Under the pieces are notes generated by a model. It was not told the DNA's origin and made no database searches. It saw nothing but the letters and a program-made list of their open reading frames with translations. A DNA stretch of 64,000 nucleotides from Methanomassiliicoccus luminyensis B10 (lineage in GTDB: Archaea; Thermoplasmatota; Thermoplasmata; Methanomassiliicoccales; Methanomassiliicoccaceae), in the NCBI RefSeq assembly GCF_000308215.1, contig NZ_CAJE01000013.1:186001-250000 (forward strand), given 5' to 3'. The first letter of the stretch is position 1. Each line of letters opens with the position of its first letter. A program made the translations under genes and the position numbers. Of the stretch, positions 46,412 to 54,771 are shown one piece after another.

Positions 46412-46735
46412 CTAACGATGAAAACCCCGGGGCATTTGATTAGACGGGGGCCCAATTTTCGCATCTGGATGAATAAATGTCTTGCCAGCTATCTCCAGTA
46501 CATCCTTATTCACAATACCATAAACCTCGAGATTACCGCCCTCGTTAATCACCATGCCATTCACTATCCCTCTTACTTTGGCATCACCGGCCGAATGAAC
46601 GGTAAAATCCCCATTAACGATGCCATTTAGTTCGAGCCTGCTATTGACCGTCACGGAGCCAGTGACCATACCATAGATGGCCGTTGGCTCATCTGCTGTA
46701 TAGTCCCCTTCAAACGTCTCCCTTATTATCTTCAT
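46412..46735 (-). CDS. Polymer-forming (bactofilin-like) repeat protein
   Basis: 107 residues from ATG 46735; an in-frame start 18 bases upstream is possible. It is built of a short beta repeat with the pattern G-(I/M)-V-(N/T)-G/K occurring four times at about 18-residue steps, as in the right-handed beta helix of bactofilin/DUF583 proteins. Such proteins polymerise into filaments in bacteria. Its role on this element is unknown. Confidence 0.65.
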   Translation of the reverse strand: MKIIRETFEGDYTADEPTAIYGMVTGSVTVNSRLELNGIVNGDFTVHSAGDAKVRGIVNGMVINEGGNLEVYGIVNKDVLEIAGKTFIHPDAKIGPPSNQMPRGFHR

Positions 46736-46753
46736 GCTTTTCCTCATCGGCAT

Positions 46754-47218
46754 TTAACCTTAACTTCGTTTCGAAAGGTGGCATATTGTGAAACGAATAT
46801 TCCCCGGGAAATAATGCAGGGCGGATGTTGGGGGGCGGTGGCTTTACTTATGTATCAGACTTCTTTAATACGGTCCTTCGGACACTATTGTAGAATGTAA
46901 AATCCTCGACCGTTCTCCCGTCCATCGGCGGGGGCCCTGCCCTCTGGCCTGCTTGAACATTGGCCGATGGACAAAGGAGACCGTGCGGCGATGCTGCATG
47001 GCAATTGGGGGATACGCTAACCTCCCCCTTAGTAATCAACAATATGTTGCATTAGCTACGCTAGCTGGTAGTTTCTTTTATTCCTCCCCCCTCCCCCCTC
47101 TCGGCCGGCAAGGGAGGGAGAAATTGGGGGGATAGCCATTACCTCATTCCTTAGTATACAGCTACATACCTAACTACTTGAAGTGAAACTGAAAAAGAAA
47201 AGGCGGGGAAGGGGAAGC
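46754..47218. other. Intergenic; no confident gene
   Basis: A short minus frame at 46848-47042 lacks support. A palindromic ATTCCCCGGGAAAT at 46799-46812 is echoed by ATTTCCCGGGGAAT at 45477-45490, so the pair flanks the serine recombinase and bactofilin-like genes. Confidence 0.35.
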
Positions 47219-47632
47219 TTAGTGCGAGGGATTGAACCTTGAGCCAGCTTCTTTCGCTATCGGTTCGACCGCTTGTGCAATCGCGGCTCCAATCCGTTCC
47301 CGATATTCCCTGCGTTCTTCAACGGGAATCTTATCTGGCAACGTTACTTCGACCTTGATGCTATCCCTGCCCTCGATGGAGACGAAGGCCCTAGGGTCGA
47401 CCGCCTTATCCAGCATGCCCTCCGAGGGGAAATAATTGTCAGCAAAACGGAACCCACCGTTTACTCTGAGACTGTCAAGAACGTACTCCAGGCATGTCTC
47501 GATCTGTAGCAGGGTCCTGCCCCGTTCTATCTGGATTATCAGGGCATTAGCAAGGTCCTGCATCCCATGGTCATAGTTCATCTTCCGTTCATATTCCAGT
47601 TCTTCTAGTTCCATTTCTACGTTTCCGGACAT
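47219..47632 (-). CDS. Unknown element protein
   Basis: 137 residues. An acidic helical N-terminus is followed by LLQIETCLEYVLDSLRVNGG and strand-rich VSIEGRDSIKVEVTLPDKI, ending in a helix. No family is recognised. First of three consecutive unknown minus-strand genes read towards the left. Confidence 0.6.
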   Translation of the reverse strand: MSGNVEMELEELEYERKMNYDHGMQDLANALIIQIERGRTLLQIETCLEYVLDSLRVNGGFRFADNYFPSEGMLDKAVDPRAFVSIEGRDSIKVEVTLPDKIPVEERREYRERIGAAIAQAVEPIAKEAGSRFNPSH

Positions 47633-47647
47633 TCTTTCAACCTCTGT

Positions 47648-47875
47648 TCAATTCATCCTGGTGCGGTGGTCGAAATAGCTCTGAGGGTCCCATTCATAAT
47701 GACCCTCGAAGTGTTCATTCGTATTGCCATCGCCATCGAAGCACGTCACGATCTGAACCCCGCTGTAGTTCTCCACGACCTCTACAGCGAACAATTCATT
47801 ATTGCTGGCCGCTCGGACCGTCGTTATCCATGCCTTTCGAATAAGATCGCCCATAACCATCACTCTTTCCCGCAT
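47648..47875 (-). CDS. Unknown small element protein
   Basis: 75 residues, strand-rich (AWITTVRAASNNELFAVEVVE, VQIVTCFDGDG), ending in an aromatic, acidic tail. Overlaps the upstream gene end by 16 bases. No family is recognised. Confidence 0.55.
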   Translation of the reverse strand: MRERVMVMGDLIRKAWITTVRAASNNELFAVEVVENYSGVQIVTCFDGDGNTNEHFEGHYEWDPQSYFDHRTRMN

Positions 47876-48099
47876 GCCTTGGCAATTGTGTTTTCAAGGC
47901 CATGGCGTTCGACTACCCATTCACGACGTTCCATTGAAGCCCGATCGTCCAGCCGAATTAGGACCTCCATCAATGCTTTTATCTTTCCTTCGGCCGGCAG
48001 TCTGGAAGCTTCCTCCATGACCGATGTCACTATCTCCAGAGTGTCCTGGACTCCGTTCCAATAGTCCCCAGAGAACTTCACTTCTTGTTCATCACACAT
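47860..48099 (-). CDS. Unknown small acidic element protein
   Basis: 79 residues from ATG 48099, chosen because a GGAGATGG motif precedes it at normal spacing. Helical (DTLEIVTSVMEEASRL, KALMEVLIRLDDRASMERREWV). Diverges from the RHH gene at 48179, with an AT-rich promoter region between. Confidence 0.55.
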   Translation of the reverse strand: MCDEQEVKFSGDYWNGVQDTLEIVTSVMEEASRLPAEGKIKALMEVLIRLDDRASMERREWVVERHGLENTIAKACGKE

Positions 48100-48178
48100 T
48101 GTTCCATCTCCATCATGTAAGGCCATGCCTTACTTTCCCCTGCATGAATTTATAAGTTAATATAATGTATCGTCATAT

Positions 48179-48331
48179 ATGCCACGACAAAAAGAGCAGG
48201 TTACTATCACTCTGCCACCGGAAGTCTTGAAATGGCTGGATGGAATGGTTGAGGATAGGACCTTCGCGAACAGATCTCACGGCATCGAGCTAGCCATTCG
48301 GCGCATGATGCAGGCGGTGAAATCGAAGTAA
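48179..48331 (+). CDS. Ribbon-helix-helix DNA-binding protein
   Basis: 50 residues. EQVTITLPPEVLKWLDGMVEDRTFANRSHGIELAI is a compact RHH. A TATA-like TATAATGTAT is at about 48161. It resembles the RHH protein of element 1 (shared RSHGIE) and, like it, is transcribed away from a run of minus-strand genes, suggesting an equivalent repressor role. Confidence 0.78.
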   Translation: MPRQKEQVTITLPPEVLKWLDGMVEDRTFANRSHGIELAIRRMMQAVKSK

Positions 48332-49207
48332 TCAATTCTGTTCCATATTCTCCTGCCTCTTCCTGGCTTCCAAGACTGCTTCCTTGAATCCAGGCAGGAC
48401 CTTAAGAAAACTGTTGGGGTCTATCACAATCAACGGTAGCCTGTCATACTGTCCTGGCTTGCGTTGCGTTACTTCCCTCTCAGTGTCTGGTAAGATGTTG
48501 CCGTCCCGATCACGCTGCCACTCGTAGTCTGGATAGTACAGGAAGTTACGCCAAACTTCTACGGTGGGCTTCTCGAATTGTTTTACTACAAAATCGATGA
48601 GTTCTTGATTTGTTTTCTTGAATGCGAGGGTTTCTGGATAAATTATCCTTTTTCCTAGTTTCTTGGCAGGGCCCTCGGTCAATCCAACCAATGTTATTCC
48701 GTGCCCCGTCCAGGTGTTCTCCGGCACCGCCTTGGAGATCCTATCCTTGATGTTGTTGAATTTGAAAGGTTGTGTAAATGCGCCCGGTCCGATTTTATAC
48801 CGACCATTCACCTTTGACAAGACTTGCAGCTTAACGAGCTTTCGTAGGTACTGGTCTAGGTTCTTCCGGTCTAACTTGTTTTTCAATCCTTCCCTAGAAT
48901 CGATGAATCTGTGCCCGTCGCGCACGATTCTTAGCCAATCATAATCCTCATCCCGTTTCGCGATTGGTGCGTAAGCATCAAAGCAGAACAATATCTCCCT
49001 GGGCAGGAGCCCCTTCGCGCACCTCTTCCTGAATTCCTTGAGGTCCAGATCGTATTCGTCCAGGCCAAGCATGGACCTAACCTCTTGAACGGTCCCTACT
49101 GTGGGCTTGGATAGCCAGTATAGATGAATAAAAAGTTCTCGTAGCGAGTGGTCAAACTGACTCCTGAATCCGCCGAATGACCTTTTCTCAGTAGCATCCA
49201 GATTCAT
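48332..49207 (-). CDS. Unknown protein with winged-helix-like region
   Basis: 291 residues. The first half has LRELFIHLYWLSKPTVGTVQEVRSMLGL and LDQYLRKLVKLQVLSKVNGRYKIG, a winged helix-turn-helix-like pattern. The second half is mixed and ends in a long helix. May be a regulator or replication initiator; no family is recognised. Its stop directly abuts the RHH gene end. Confidence 0.6.
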   Translation of the reverse strand: MNLDATEKRSFGGFRSQFDHSLRELFIHLYWLSKPTVGTVQEVRSMLGLDEYDLDLKEFRKRCAKGLLPREILFCFDAYAPIAKRDEDYDWLRIVRDGHRFIDSREGLKNKLDRKNLDQYLRKLVKLQVLSKVNGRYKIGPGAFTQPFKFNNIKDRISKAVPENTWTGHGITLVGLTEGPAKKLGKRIIYPETLAFKKTNQELIDFVVKQFEKPTVEVWRNFLYYPDYEWQRDRDGNILPDTEREVTQRKPGQYDRLPLIVIDPNSFLKVLPGFKEAVLEARKRQENMEQN

Positions 49208-49281
49208 TTTTGTCTAACGCTCACTCATGTATAGATTAGACAATTTATAAACCATTCTGTAGTGTTTTCGAAGCGAGGCAT

Positions 49282-49572
49282 ATGAACGGCAGACAATTGC
49301 ACGTATTCCTGACAGATGATTTGTTTGAAAGACTGGAGCGGCATTGCGAGGAAACTGGGCTCACCAAGTCCAGCTATGTCAAGATGCTACTTCTAGCGAA
49401 CCTGAAGGATGAACAGATCTCCCGGACGGAGCTCCCTTCCCCGGCCGTGAACGCTTCCCCGTTCCCACCAAAGCCGGCAGCAGCTCCCCCGGTTCCCCCG
49501 CCGAAGAAGGCGGAAGAGCAGCCTAAGAAGTGGTACGAGGGAATGCCCTTCCGGAAGGGGGGAGCGAAGTGA
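49282..49572 (+). CDS. RHH-like protein with proline-rich tail
   Basis: 96 residues. QLHVFLTDDLFERLERHCEETGLTKSSYVKMLL is an RHH-type DNA-binding unit. The rest is a proline- and alanine-rich linker ending in a short basic segment. It begins the plus-strand operon that leads to the primase-helicase and integrase, and overlaps the next start. Confidence 0.7.
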   Translation: MNGRQLHVFLTDDLFERLERHCEETGLTKSSYVKMLLLANLKDEQISRTELPSPAVNASPFPPKPAAAPPVPPPKKAEEQPKKWYEGMPFRKGGAK

Positions 49573-49781
49573 GAGCTCGCCGCGCGATCGGGCTGATGGA
49601 GTCTAGGGCGATGAACCCTCACGTCTGCATCTGGTGCGGGAAGCACTATCTGCCGAAGCCTAGACATCCCAATCCCCGAAGGGTCTACTGCTGCCATGCT
49701 TGTCAGGAACGGGCATGGAGGCGAAGGGTCCAGGCGAAGGAGTACCAGGAAACCAGGCTCAAAGCGATGGGGAGGGCCTGA
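49569..49781 (+). CDS. Small zinc-finger element protein
   Basis: 70 residues from GTG 49569, which overlaps the upstream stop; an internal ATG would give 56. CIWCGKHYL and YCCHACQERAWRRR form a treble-clef-like zinc motif followed by a basic helix. Comparable short zinc proteins occur in element 3 at 57234, 62299 and 62723. Confidence 0.65.
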   Translation: MRARRAIGLMESRAMNPHVCIWCGKHYLPKPRHPNPRRVYCCHACQERAWRRRVQAKEYQETRLKAMGRA

Positions 49782-49786
49782 CTTGA

Positions 49787-50017
49787 ATGGAACTTCTAGG
49801 AGCGGACTTGTCGATATGGGCTCTGGGCCTGGTGCACCTGCTGCTGTTCTCCTTTCGTCCCCCCGGTCGGAGGAAGATCTCCAAGGAAGCGAGGAAGGGC
49901 AGGACCTTGAAGGGAGCTCCGGACCCATCCGAAAGGGACGTAAAAAGAGGAAAAACATCAGGATTTTTGTGTAAAAAAATCGAGAAAAAGGAGGTGAAAA
50001 ATAAACGACTGGAATAA
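49787..50017 (+). CDS. Possible small membrane-anchored basic protein
   Basis: 76 residues: one hydrophobic segment (LSIWALGLVHLLLFSF) then a lysine/arginine-rich tail. A competing frame in the same stretch, starting TTG 49783, is also open, so this call is weak. It overlaps the next gene's start. Confidence 0.35.
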   Translation: MELLGADLSIWALGLVHLLLFSFRPPGRRKISKEARKGRTLKGAPDPSERDVKRGKTSGFLCKKIEKKEVKNKRLE

Positions 50018-50189
50018 CTCAATAAAGGACAGCGGAAGCGAGAGCATCAAGAGCCGCGCTATCATCCTTCGGTGCTCCAATCGGACCTACTTCGACCTGA
50101 TGCAGCTCATCAAGACCCTGCCCGATTGTTACATAGTCTACTCCAAGACCTCGAATCTTAAGCTAGTGGTCGAGGAACAGGGGTGGTAG
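50001..50189 (+). CDS. Small conserved element protein (LILRMPL family), apparent ATA start
   Basis: 62 residues. SRAIILRCS, a leucine-rich helix (LMQLIKTLP) and YIVYSKTSNLKLVVEE align with the products at 8405-8614 and 61746-61946. No ATG, GTG or TTG precedes the conserved part in frame. An ATA at 50001 follows GGAGGTGA at ideal spacing, so a non-standard ATA start is proposed. Confidence 0.55.
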   Translation: MNDWNNSIKDSGSESIKSRAIILRCSNRTYFDLMQLIKTLPDCYIVYSKTSNLKLVVEEQGW

Positions 50190-50191
50190 TC

Positions 50192-50356
50192 GTGCAGCAC
50201 GTCTACTATCCGGGCGCGATCTTGCTCGAGGGAACCCCTGAAGCCTTTGAGATCTTGAGGGGGGAGCTCAATCTTTTGAGCAATTTCCGGGTCAGGGAGT
50301 TCACCATATACAGACTCACGGAAGCGAGCTATGAGAGACTCCGGAGGCTGCTGTAA
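50192..50356 (+). CDS. Unknown 54-residue element protein
   Basis: Starts at GTG 50192 (or GTG 50183). AILLEGTPEAFEILRGELNLLSNFRVREFTIYRL is a strand-helix-strand unit. It lies two bases after the preceding gene and one base before the primase-helicase start. No family is recognised. Confidence 0.5.
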   Translation: MQHVYYPGAILLEGTPEAFEILRGELNLLSNFRVREFTIYRLTEASYERLRRLL

Positions 50357-50357
50357 G

Positions 50358-53105
50358 ATGGCCGTTTCCATCCCTGACCGGCTCCGGGAGCCGTCCTTCC
50401 GTTTCGTCCTGGTGAAAGCGAAGGACAAAGGGCCCATTGAAAAGGACTGGCAGAAAGGGGCGAACTACCCATGCGGGGACCCCAAGCTGTCCAAACACCT
50501 GGGCAAGGACGGCAACTATGGCATCCTTTGCGGCATCAAAGGGCTGGCGGTCATTGATGCCGACTCCCCCGAAGTAGCAACGGCCGTTGAGGAATCCCTG
50601 CCCCTTACCTTTACAGTCCAGACGGGGCGGGGAGGCCGACATTTCTACTATCGCTGTGCAGATCTGCCGGGGCCTCTTCGCCTAGCACGTCCTGGGGATG
50701 CCAAAGGCACGATAGGGGACGTTCAGTCGACCGGGAAGCAGGTCATTGGCCCTGGCAGCGTCCATCCGAATGGGAACGCCTACACGGTCCTGAAGGACCT
50801 GCCCATTGCATCGGTAAAGGCCGAACAGATCCGGACGGCTCTTAGCGACTTCCTGCCCCCACCAGAGACAGACACCCCCGAGGATGTTAGAAGGGAGCTG
50901 CCGAACAGGTCCAGGGATGTTGACCTGGACTCCCTCAAGGTCCAGGACGTAATCCCCATGGATGGCCTCAAGGGGCAGGGCGGGAAGTTCCGAGGCTCCT
51001 GCCCCTGGCATGGCAGCAATACAGGTCACAACTTCGAGGTTGACGTTTCCAAGAACGCCTGGTACTGCTTCCGGCATGGGACGGGCGGGGGACCCCTTCA
51101 TGCTATCGCCGTCCAGGAGAAGGTCCTGGATTGCGCGGATTGCATTCCTGGGGCCTTGAAGGCCGAGAAGTTCAAGAGGGTCCTGGAGATCGCCCAGGAT
51201 AAGCATGGATTGAAGCCTTCCCCGCGTCAGGTGGTGGGGGCCTCGGCAGGGATGGGGGCTGGAAAACCGTCACCCCCTAGCAGGAGCAATGACAAGACCC
51301 AGGCCGAGGTTGTCATTGAAGCGGCCATAAGGAACGGGATAGAGCCGTTCATGGACCAGCATGAGGAAGCTTACGCGGCCATCGAGGTCAAAGGGCATCG
51401 GGAGATCGTGCGAATCAGATCTTCGAGGTTTTCCCTTTGGCTCCAGCATCTGCACTACCTGGAAACCGAGAAATCACTTAACAAGGACGCTCTAGGGCAG
51501 GCTGTCGCCACGTTCGAGGCCAAGGCCCTCTTTGAGGGTGCGAAGAGGCCCCTTTCCCTTAGGCGGGCATGGCGTGAAGGCGATTTGTATTATGACCTAT
51601 GCGACGAGGCTTGGAGAGCCGTCAGGATAAGCCCGTCCATCAAGCCGTATGGGTGGGAGATCGTAGGCCGGCCGCCCATCCTCTTCAAGCGCGAAAGGCA
51701 CATGAAGGCCCAGGTTGAGCCCGTCCCCGGTGGGTCATGGGATGAGCTATGGACCAAGGTTCTGAACTTCCTGCCAGAGCAATGGGTATTGTGCAAGCCC
51801 CATGTGTTACAGCTCTTCATTCCCGGCCATCCGATCGCGTTCCTGAACCCGAACAACCGGAAGGGTGCTGCCAAGACCAGTACGGCCAAGGTAATCAGGG
51901 AGCTGGTAGACCCGAGCTCCAGCCCTCTCCAGGAGCTGAACAATCCCCGCACCAACCTGAATGATCTGTTCGAACAGAATTTCCTTCCAATCTTCGATAA
52001 CGTGGACGGAGATATCAAGGACTTCATTTTCAACAAGCTGTGCAGGGTGAACACCGGGGAAGCTTCCCAGGAAAGGGAGCTCTACAAGAACAAAGAGCAG
52101 GTCCTTTACGAGTATCAAAGGACCGCCATAATCACCAGTATCGCGCCGGTCGGTCCAGACCATCCGGATTTTGTTCAAAGGACCGTCTACGTTGGGCTTC
52201 GCTTCATCCCCGAGGAAGAAAGGAAGGATGAAGAACAGTTGAAGGCCGATTTTACCGCCATGCGGGGACAGGTCCTAGGGTTCATCTTTTCAACGCTGTC
52301 TAAGGCCCTTGGACTAAAGAACGAGGTCCATCTGGACAGACGGCCGCGCATGGCCGACTATGCGATCTGGGGAGAGGCCCTATCCCGGGCCTTGGGGGAG
52401 GATGCTGGAAAGTTCATCGCCGCATATCAGGGAAGCATCAAGTCGGGGGTGGAAGAGGCCCTTAACGCTGACCCTCTGGCCCTGGCAATAATGCAGATGT
52501 TTGCCGAGCCTGAGAGGTTGCATTATATCGGTCCAGCCGACGATCTTTACAGGAAGCTGTCCGATGTTGCGAAGGAAAAAAGCATCGACATTTCCGGCAA
52601 GAGGTGGCCCGGTGCTGCCAATGCTCTTTCAAGGCGTATGCGGGAGATCGTGGACGATCTTAAGGACCAGGGCATCTACTACGCGAGGAAGGATAACAGC
52701 GAATTGAGCGGTGCAGCCCAGAGGGATGGGAAAACAACAGACCTCGCCTCGAACCGGAAGATTATGCTCCTTATAAAGAAGGGGTCCCCTCACTTCTCGG
52801 AGATACCGAGATCGGAGGGTTATTCTAACGATATTTCAAGCGGCGATGAAAAATATCGTGATAAAAGCCAGCAAACGAAAATCGGCGAAAATCACGATAT
52901 TACGATATTTTCGACCCCCCTAGACTGCCTGCCCTCACAAGATGAGAAGGTAGCCGGACTTAGGAAGCTCGTTGAGTCCGGAAGGCTCCGCATGAACGAC
53001 CTTGAACGCATTGCTCCGGAACAGAAAGCTACGATCGACAGGTTGCGGAAGGACGGGCAGATCGGAACAGACCCTAACGGCACTCTCTATTGGATCCATA
53101 AGTGA
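50358..53105 (+). CDS. Primase-polymerase/helicase replication protein
   Basis: 915 residues from ATG 50358. N-terminal prim-pol domain: VIDADS supplies the metal-binding D-x-D and GPGSVHPNG the histidine motif. A zinc-finger segment like DnaG CHC2 follows (GSCPWHGSN..WYCFRHGTGGGPL, residues ~215-250). The C-terminal half is a helicase-type ATPase: NNRKGAAKTSTAKVI is a degenerate Walker A, followed by FLPIFDNVDG (Walker B-like). It would start and unwind replication of the element as a circle. Its C-terminal linker DNA carries the ACGATATT repeats. Confidence 0.82.
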   Translation: MAVSIPDRLREPSFRFVLVKAKDKGPIEKDWQKGANYPCGDPKLSKHLGKDGNYGILCGIKGLAVIDADSPEVATAVEESLPLTFTVQTGRGGRHFYYRCADLPGPLRLARPGDAKGTIGDVQSTGKQVIGPGSVHPNGNAYTVLKDLPIASVKAEQIRTALSDFLPPPETDTPEDVRRELPNRSRDVDLDSLKVQDVIPMDGLKGQGGKFRGSCPWHGSNTGHNFEVDVSKNAWYCFRHGTGGGPLHAIAVQEKVLDCADCIPGALKAEKFKRVLEIAQDKHGLKPSPRQVVGASAGMGAGKPSPPSRSNDKTQAEVVIEAAIRNGIEPFMDQHEEAYAAIEVKGHREIVRIRSSRFSLWLQHLHYLETEKSLNKDALGQAVATFEAKALFEGAKRPLSLRRAWREGDLYYDLCDEAWRAVRISPSIKPYGWEIVGRPPILFKRERHMKAQVEPVPGGSWDELWTKVLNFLPEQWVLCKPHVLQLFIPGHPIAFLNPNNRKGAAKTSTAKVIRELVDPSSSPLQELNNPRTNLNDLFEQNFLPIFDNVDGDIKDFIFNKLCRVNTGEASQERELYKNKEQVLYEYQRTAIITSIAPVGPDHPDFVQRTVYVGLRFIPEEERKDEEQLKADFTAMRGQVLGFIFSTLSKALGLKNEVHLDRRPRMADYAIWGEALSRALGEDAGKFIAAYQGSIKSGVEEALNADPLALAIMQMFAEPERLHYIGPADDLYRKLSDVAKEKSIDISGKRWPGAANALSRRMREIVDDLKDQGIYYARKDNSELSGAAQRDGKTTDLASNRKIMLLIKKGSPHFSEIPRSEGYSNDISSGDEKYRDKSQQTKIGENHDITIFSTPLDCLPSQDEKVAGLRKLVESGRLRMNDLERIAPEQKATIDRLRKDGQIGTDPNGTLYWIHK
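52827..52911. repeat. ACGATATT repeat site inside the primase-helicase gene
   Basis: ACGATATT at 52828, AATATCGTGATAAAA at 52852, and ATCACGATATTACGATATTTT at 52891-52911 reproduce the inverted pattern seen at 45575-45648, including a shared ATATCGTGATAAA(A/G)GCCA. It falls in a weakly conserved, polar part of the protein. Confidence 0.7.
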
Positions 53106-54322
53106 GGTCTTTCTTGCCCCCCTCTTCCCCCGAGATTAATACGTCCGAGCTCCCTATCCCTAACGGGCGCGACAATGCTCGAAAGGCAAGGAAGCGCCTC
53201 ATTAAGGCAAGAATGGGGGTGGAGGGGTTGAAGCTCGGACGCTTCCCCTTCCAAGCAGCAACGGAGGTCTACCTCGAAAGGAGGAGGGGGACCATCGTAA
53301 AGGCTACCTACAACGAGGAGGAAAGGAAGTTGAGGTATCTGGGAGGGGTGTTCAATAAGCTCAAGGGCAAGGGGCTTATCAGCACTACCGACCCCAGGAG
53401 CATGGGGAGAAAGGAAATTCAGGAGTTCTTGGACTGGATGCAAGACCCGGCAGAGCATAAGGGAAAGCCTCTGGACCCTGACACCCAGGAAAAGTACCTG
53501 GTTCACCTGAACAACCTTCTAAAACACTTCAAGAACCGGATTATCGAGGAAATGAAGGATGATGGAGTCAAGTTCCCCAAGGCATGTAAGAAGCCCATCA
53601 GGACAATTAAGCTGGACGATCTCCGGACCATCTTTGACACTACTGACAAGATGAAGGGATGGCATGGAGTGGTCGCCAGGGGCCTGGTAGCCCTTTACAT
53701 GGCTACGGGAGTAAGACCCAAGGAGCTCCGCCTTGCCCTGCTAGAAGATCTTGACCTCAAGGGGATGACGTTCTATGTTCGCCACCCCAAGGGGGAAGGG
53801 TCCTGGGGGAGCTCTGCCACCGTTAGCATAATCCGGCCGGACCTGGTTCCGAACATTCAACGCTTTTTGAAGGAAAGGGAAGAGTACCTTAGAAAGACCC
53901 CAAAGGCCAACGCCAGGGCCCTCTTCCCGCCGATCGGTTACGGGGCAAGGGAGTTCTACGCTCACAACACCTTCCTACGAATCAAGGGAGAGGTGGAAGA
54001 GATCTCTGGAGTAGACTTCCGTTTGAAGGACTTCCGTCCTACTCTGACCTCGCTGACCGTCAACGGAGATCTCAGCCTGCTCCCCGCCATGTCTGCCCAA
54101 TTGAGGCATTCGGACCTTAAGACAACTCAGGACCACTACGCCCGGATAGAAGAGGGCGTAGCGGGCCGGAAGCTTGCCGAAGCCTGGAAGAACGTACCAA
54201 TATTCCAAAAGGATGTTGAAGAGATCGCTCAGAAATCGGCAACATCCTCCAAGGATGCTGGCCCAATAAGTTCCAAAAAGGGGTTTATTGAATTCGACAA
54301 ATATATGTCTGGCTATGCTTAG
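53102..54322 (+). CDS. Tyrosine recombinase (integrase) of element 2
   Basis: 406 residues from GTG 53102, overlapping the helicase stop. The catalytic domain carries TGVRPKELRL (Arg I), KDFRPTLTSL (box II variant, same as in element 1), RHSDLKTTQDHYAR (His-to-Tyr region). Shares with the 6.4-kb integrase the MGRKEIQEFLDWM-type segment and C-terminal SGY. The stop is two bases from the right att repeat. Confidence 0.92.
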   Translation: MRSFLPPSSPEINTSELPIPNGRDNARKARKRLIKARMGVEGLKLGRFPFQAATEVYLERRRGTIVKATYNEEERKLRYLGGVFNKLKGKGLISTTDPRSMGRKEIQEFLDWMQDPAEHKGKPLDPDTQEKYLVHLNNLLKHFKNRIIEEMKDDGVKFPKACKKPIRTIKLDDLRTIFDTTDKMKGWHGVVARGLVALYMATGVRPKELRLALLEDLDLKGMTFYVRHPKGEGSWGSSATVSIIRPDLVPNIQRFLKEREEYLRKTPKANARALFPPIGYGAREFYAHNTFLRIKGEVEEISGVDFRLKDFRPTLTSLTVNGDLSLLPAMSAQLRHSDLKTTQDHYARIEEGVAGRKLAEAWKNVPIFQKDVEEIAQKSATSSKDAGPISSKKGFIEFDKYMSGYA

Positions 54323-54324
54323 AG

Positions 54325-54338
54325 AGTGGACAGGGGGG
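54325..54338. repeat. Right attachment site of element 2, possible left end of element 3
   Basis: 14-base direct repeat of 45364-45377, adjacent to the integrase stop. Element-like genes continue to its right, so it may serve as a shared junction between tandem insertions. Confidence 0.6.
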
Positions 54339-54771
54339 GATTTTTACCTCTGAAACTGACTGGCTAGACCCCGATTTGTACCATTCTCAGGACAAACGCC
54401 AAAAAACCCGACCTGCTCAAGGGTATTCTGATTTCGTGCGTTGAAAGGACGCGCTCAAACCCTTTCCCGTCCTTTTTCTTACTCTCTCTTTCTTTTAATT
54501 TTAAAAGATACCGTTCCTCCTGTTCCACTGTTCCAAAGTAACATCTGGCTCTTGGAACAGGAGAAGGAACAGGAGAATTTTTCCTGTTCCACAGAGAATA
54601 AGAAAAAATGGTTGCCTCCGGGTTCCTAAGTCGTTTGAAAAAAGGTTCCTGGTCACGCAGTAAGTGGTTTCCCATGTCACGCGGTAAAGGGTTCCTGGGT
54701 TGATGTTCGGTTAAAGCGTTTGGGTTTGCCTCCTGGGTTTAGCTCCGTCCCTTGCGAGACCTGACTTTAGG
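54339..54771. other. Non-coding region with GGAACAGG repeats
   Basis: No gene is supported. TTCCTCCTGTTCCACTGTTCC (about 54514-54534) and TTGGAACAGGAGAAGGAACAGG (54552-54574) are inverted partners, with another CCTGTTCC at 54582. A run of GGTTCCTGG-like motifs follows at 54620-54705. This could be an origin or operator region of element 3. Confidence 0.45.

Larger units (their letters stand above)
45364..54338. mobile_element. Integrated element 2 (plasmid-like)
   Basis: The sequence AGTGGACAGGGGGG occurs at 45364-45377 and 54325-54338. The right copy starts two bases after the stop of a tyrosine recombinase that is homologous to the element 1 integrase, which has the same integrase-next-to-att layout. 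Between them lie a serine recombinase, RHH proteins, many small unknown genes and a primase-helicase. No virion genes were recognised, so it looks like an integrative plasmid. The short repeat with a G run makes the exact ends less certain than for element 1. Confidence 0.7.

Noticed and set aside
53102-54325. Pyrrolysine read-through of TAG at the integrase stop
   Set aside because: Methanomassiliicoccales can use TAG for pyrrolysine, but nothing conserved follows the TAG at 54320; the att repeat begins at once and homologous integrases end at the same place.
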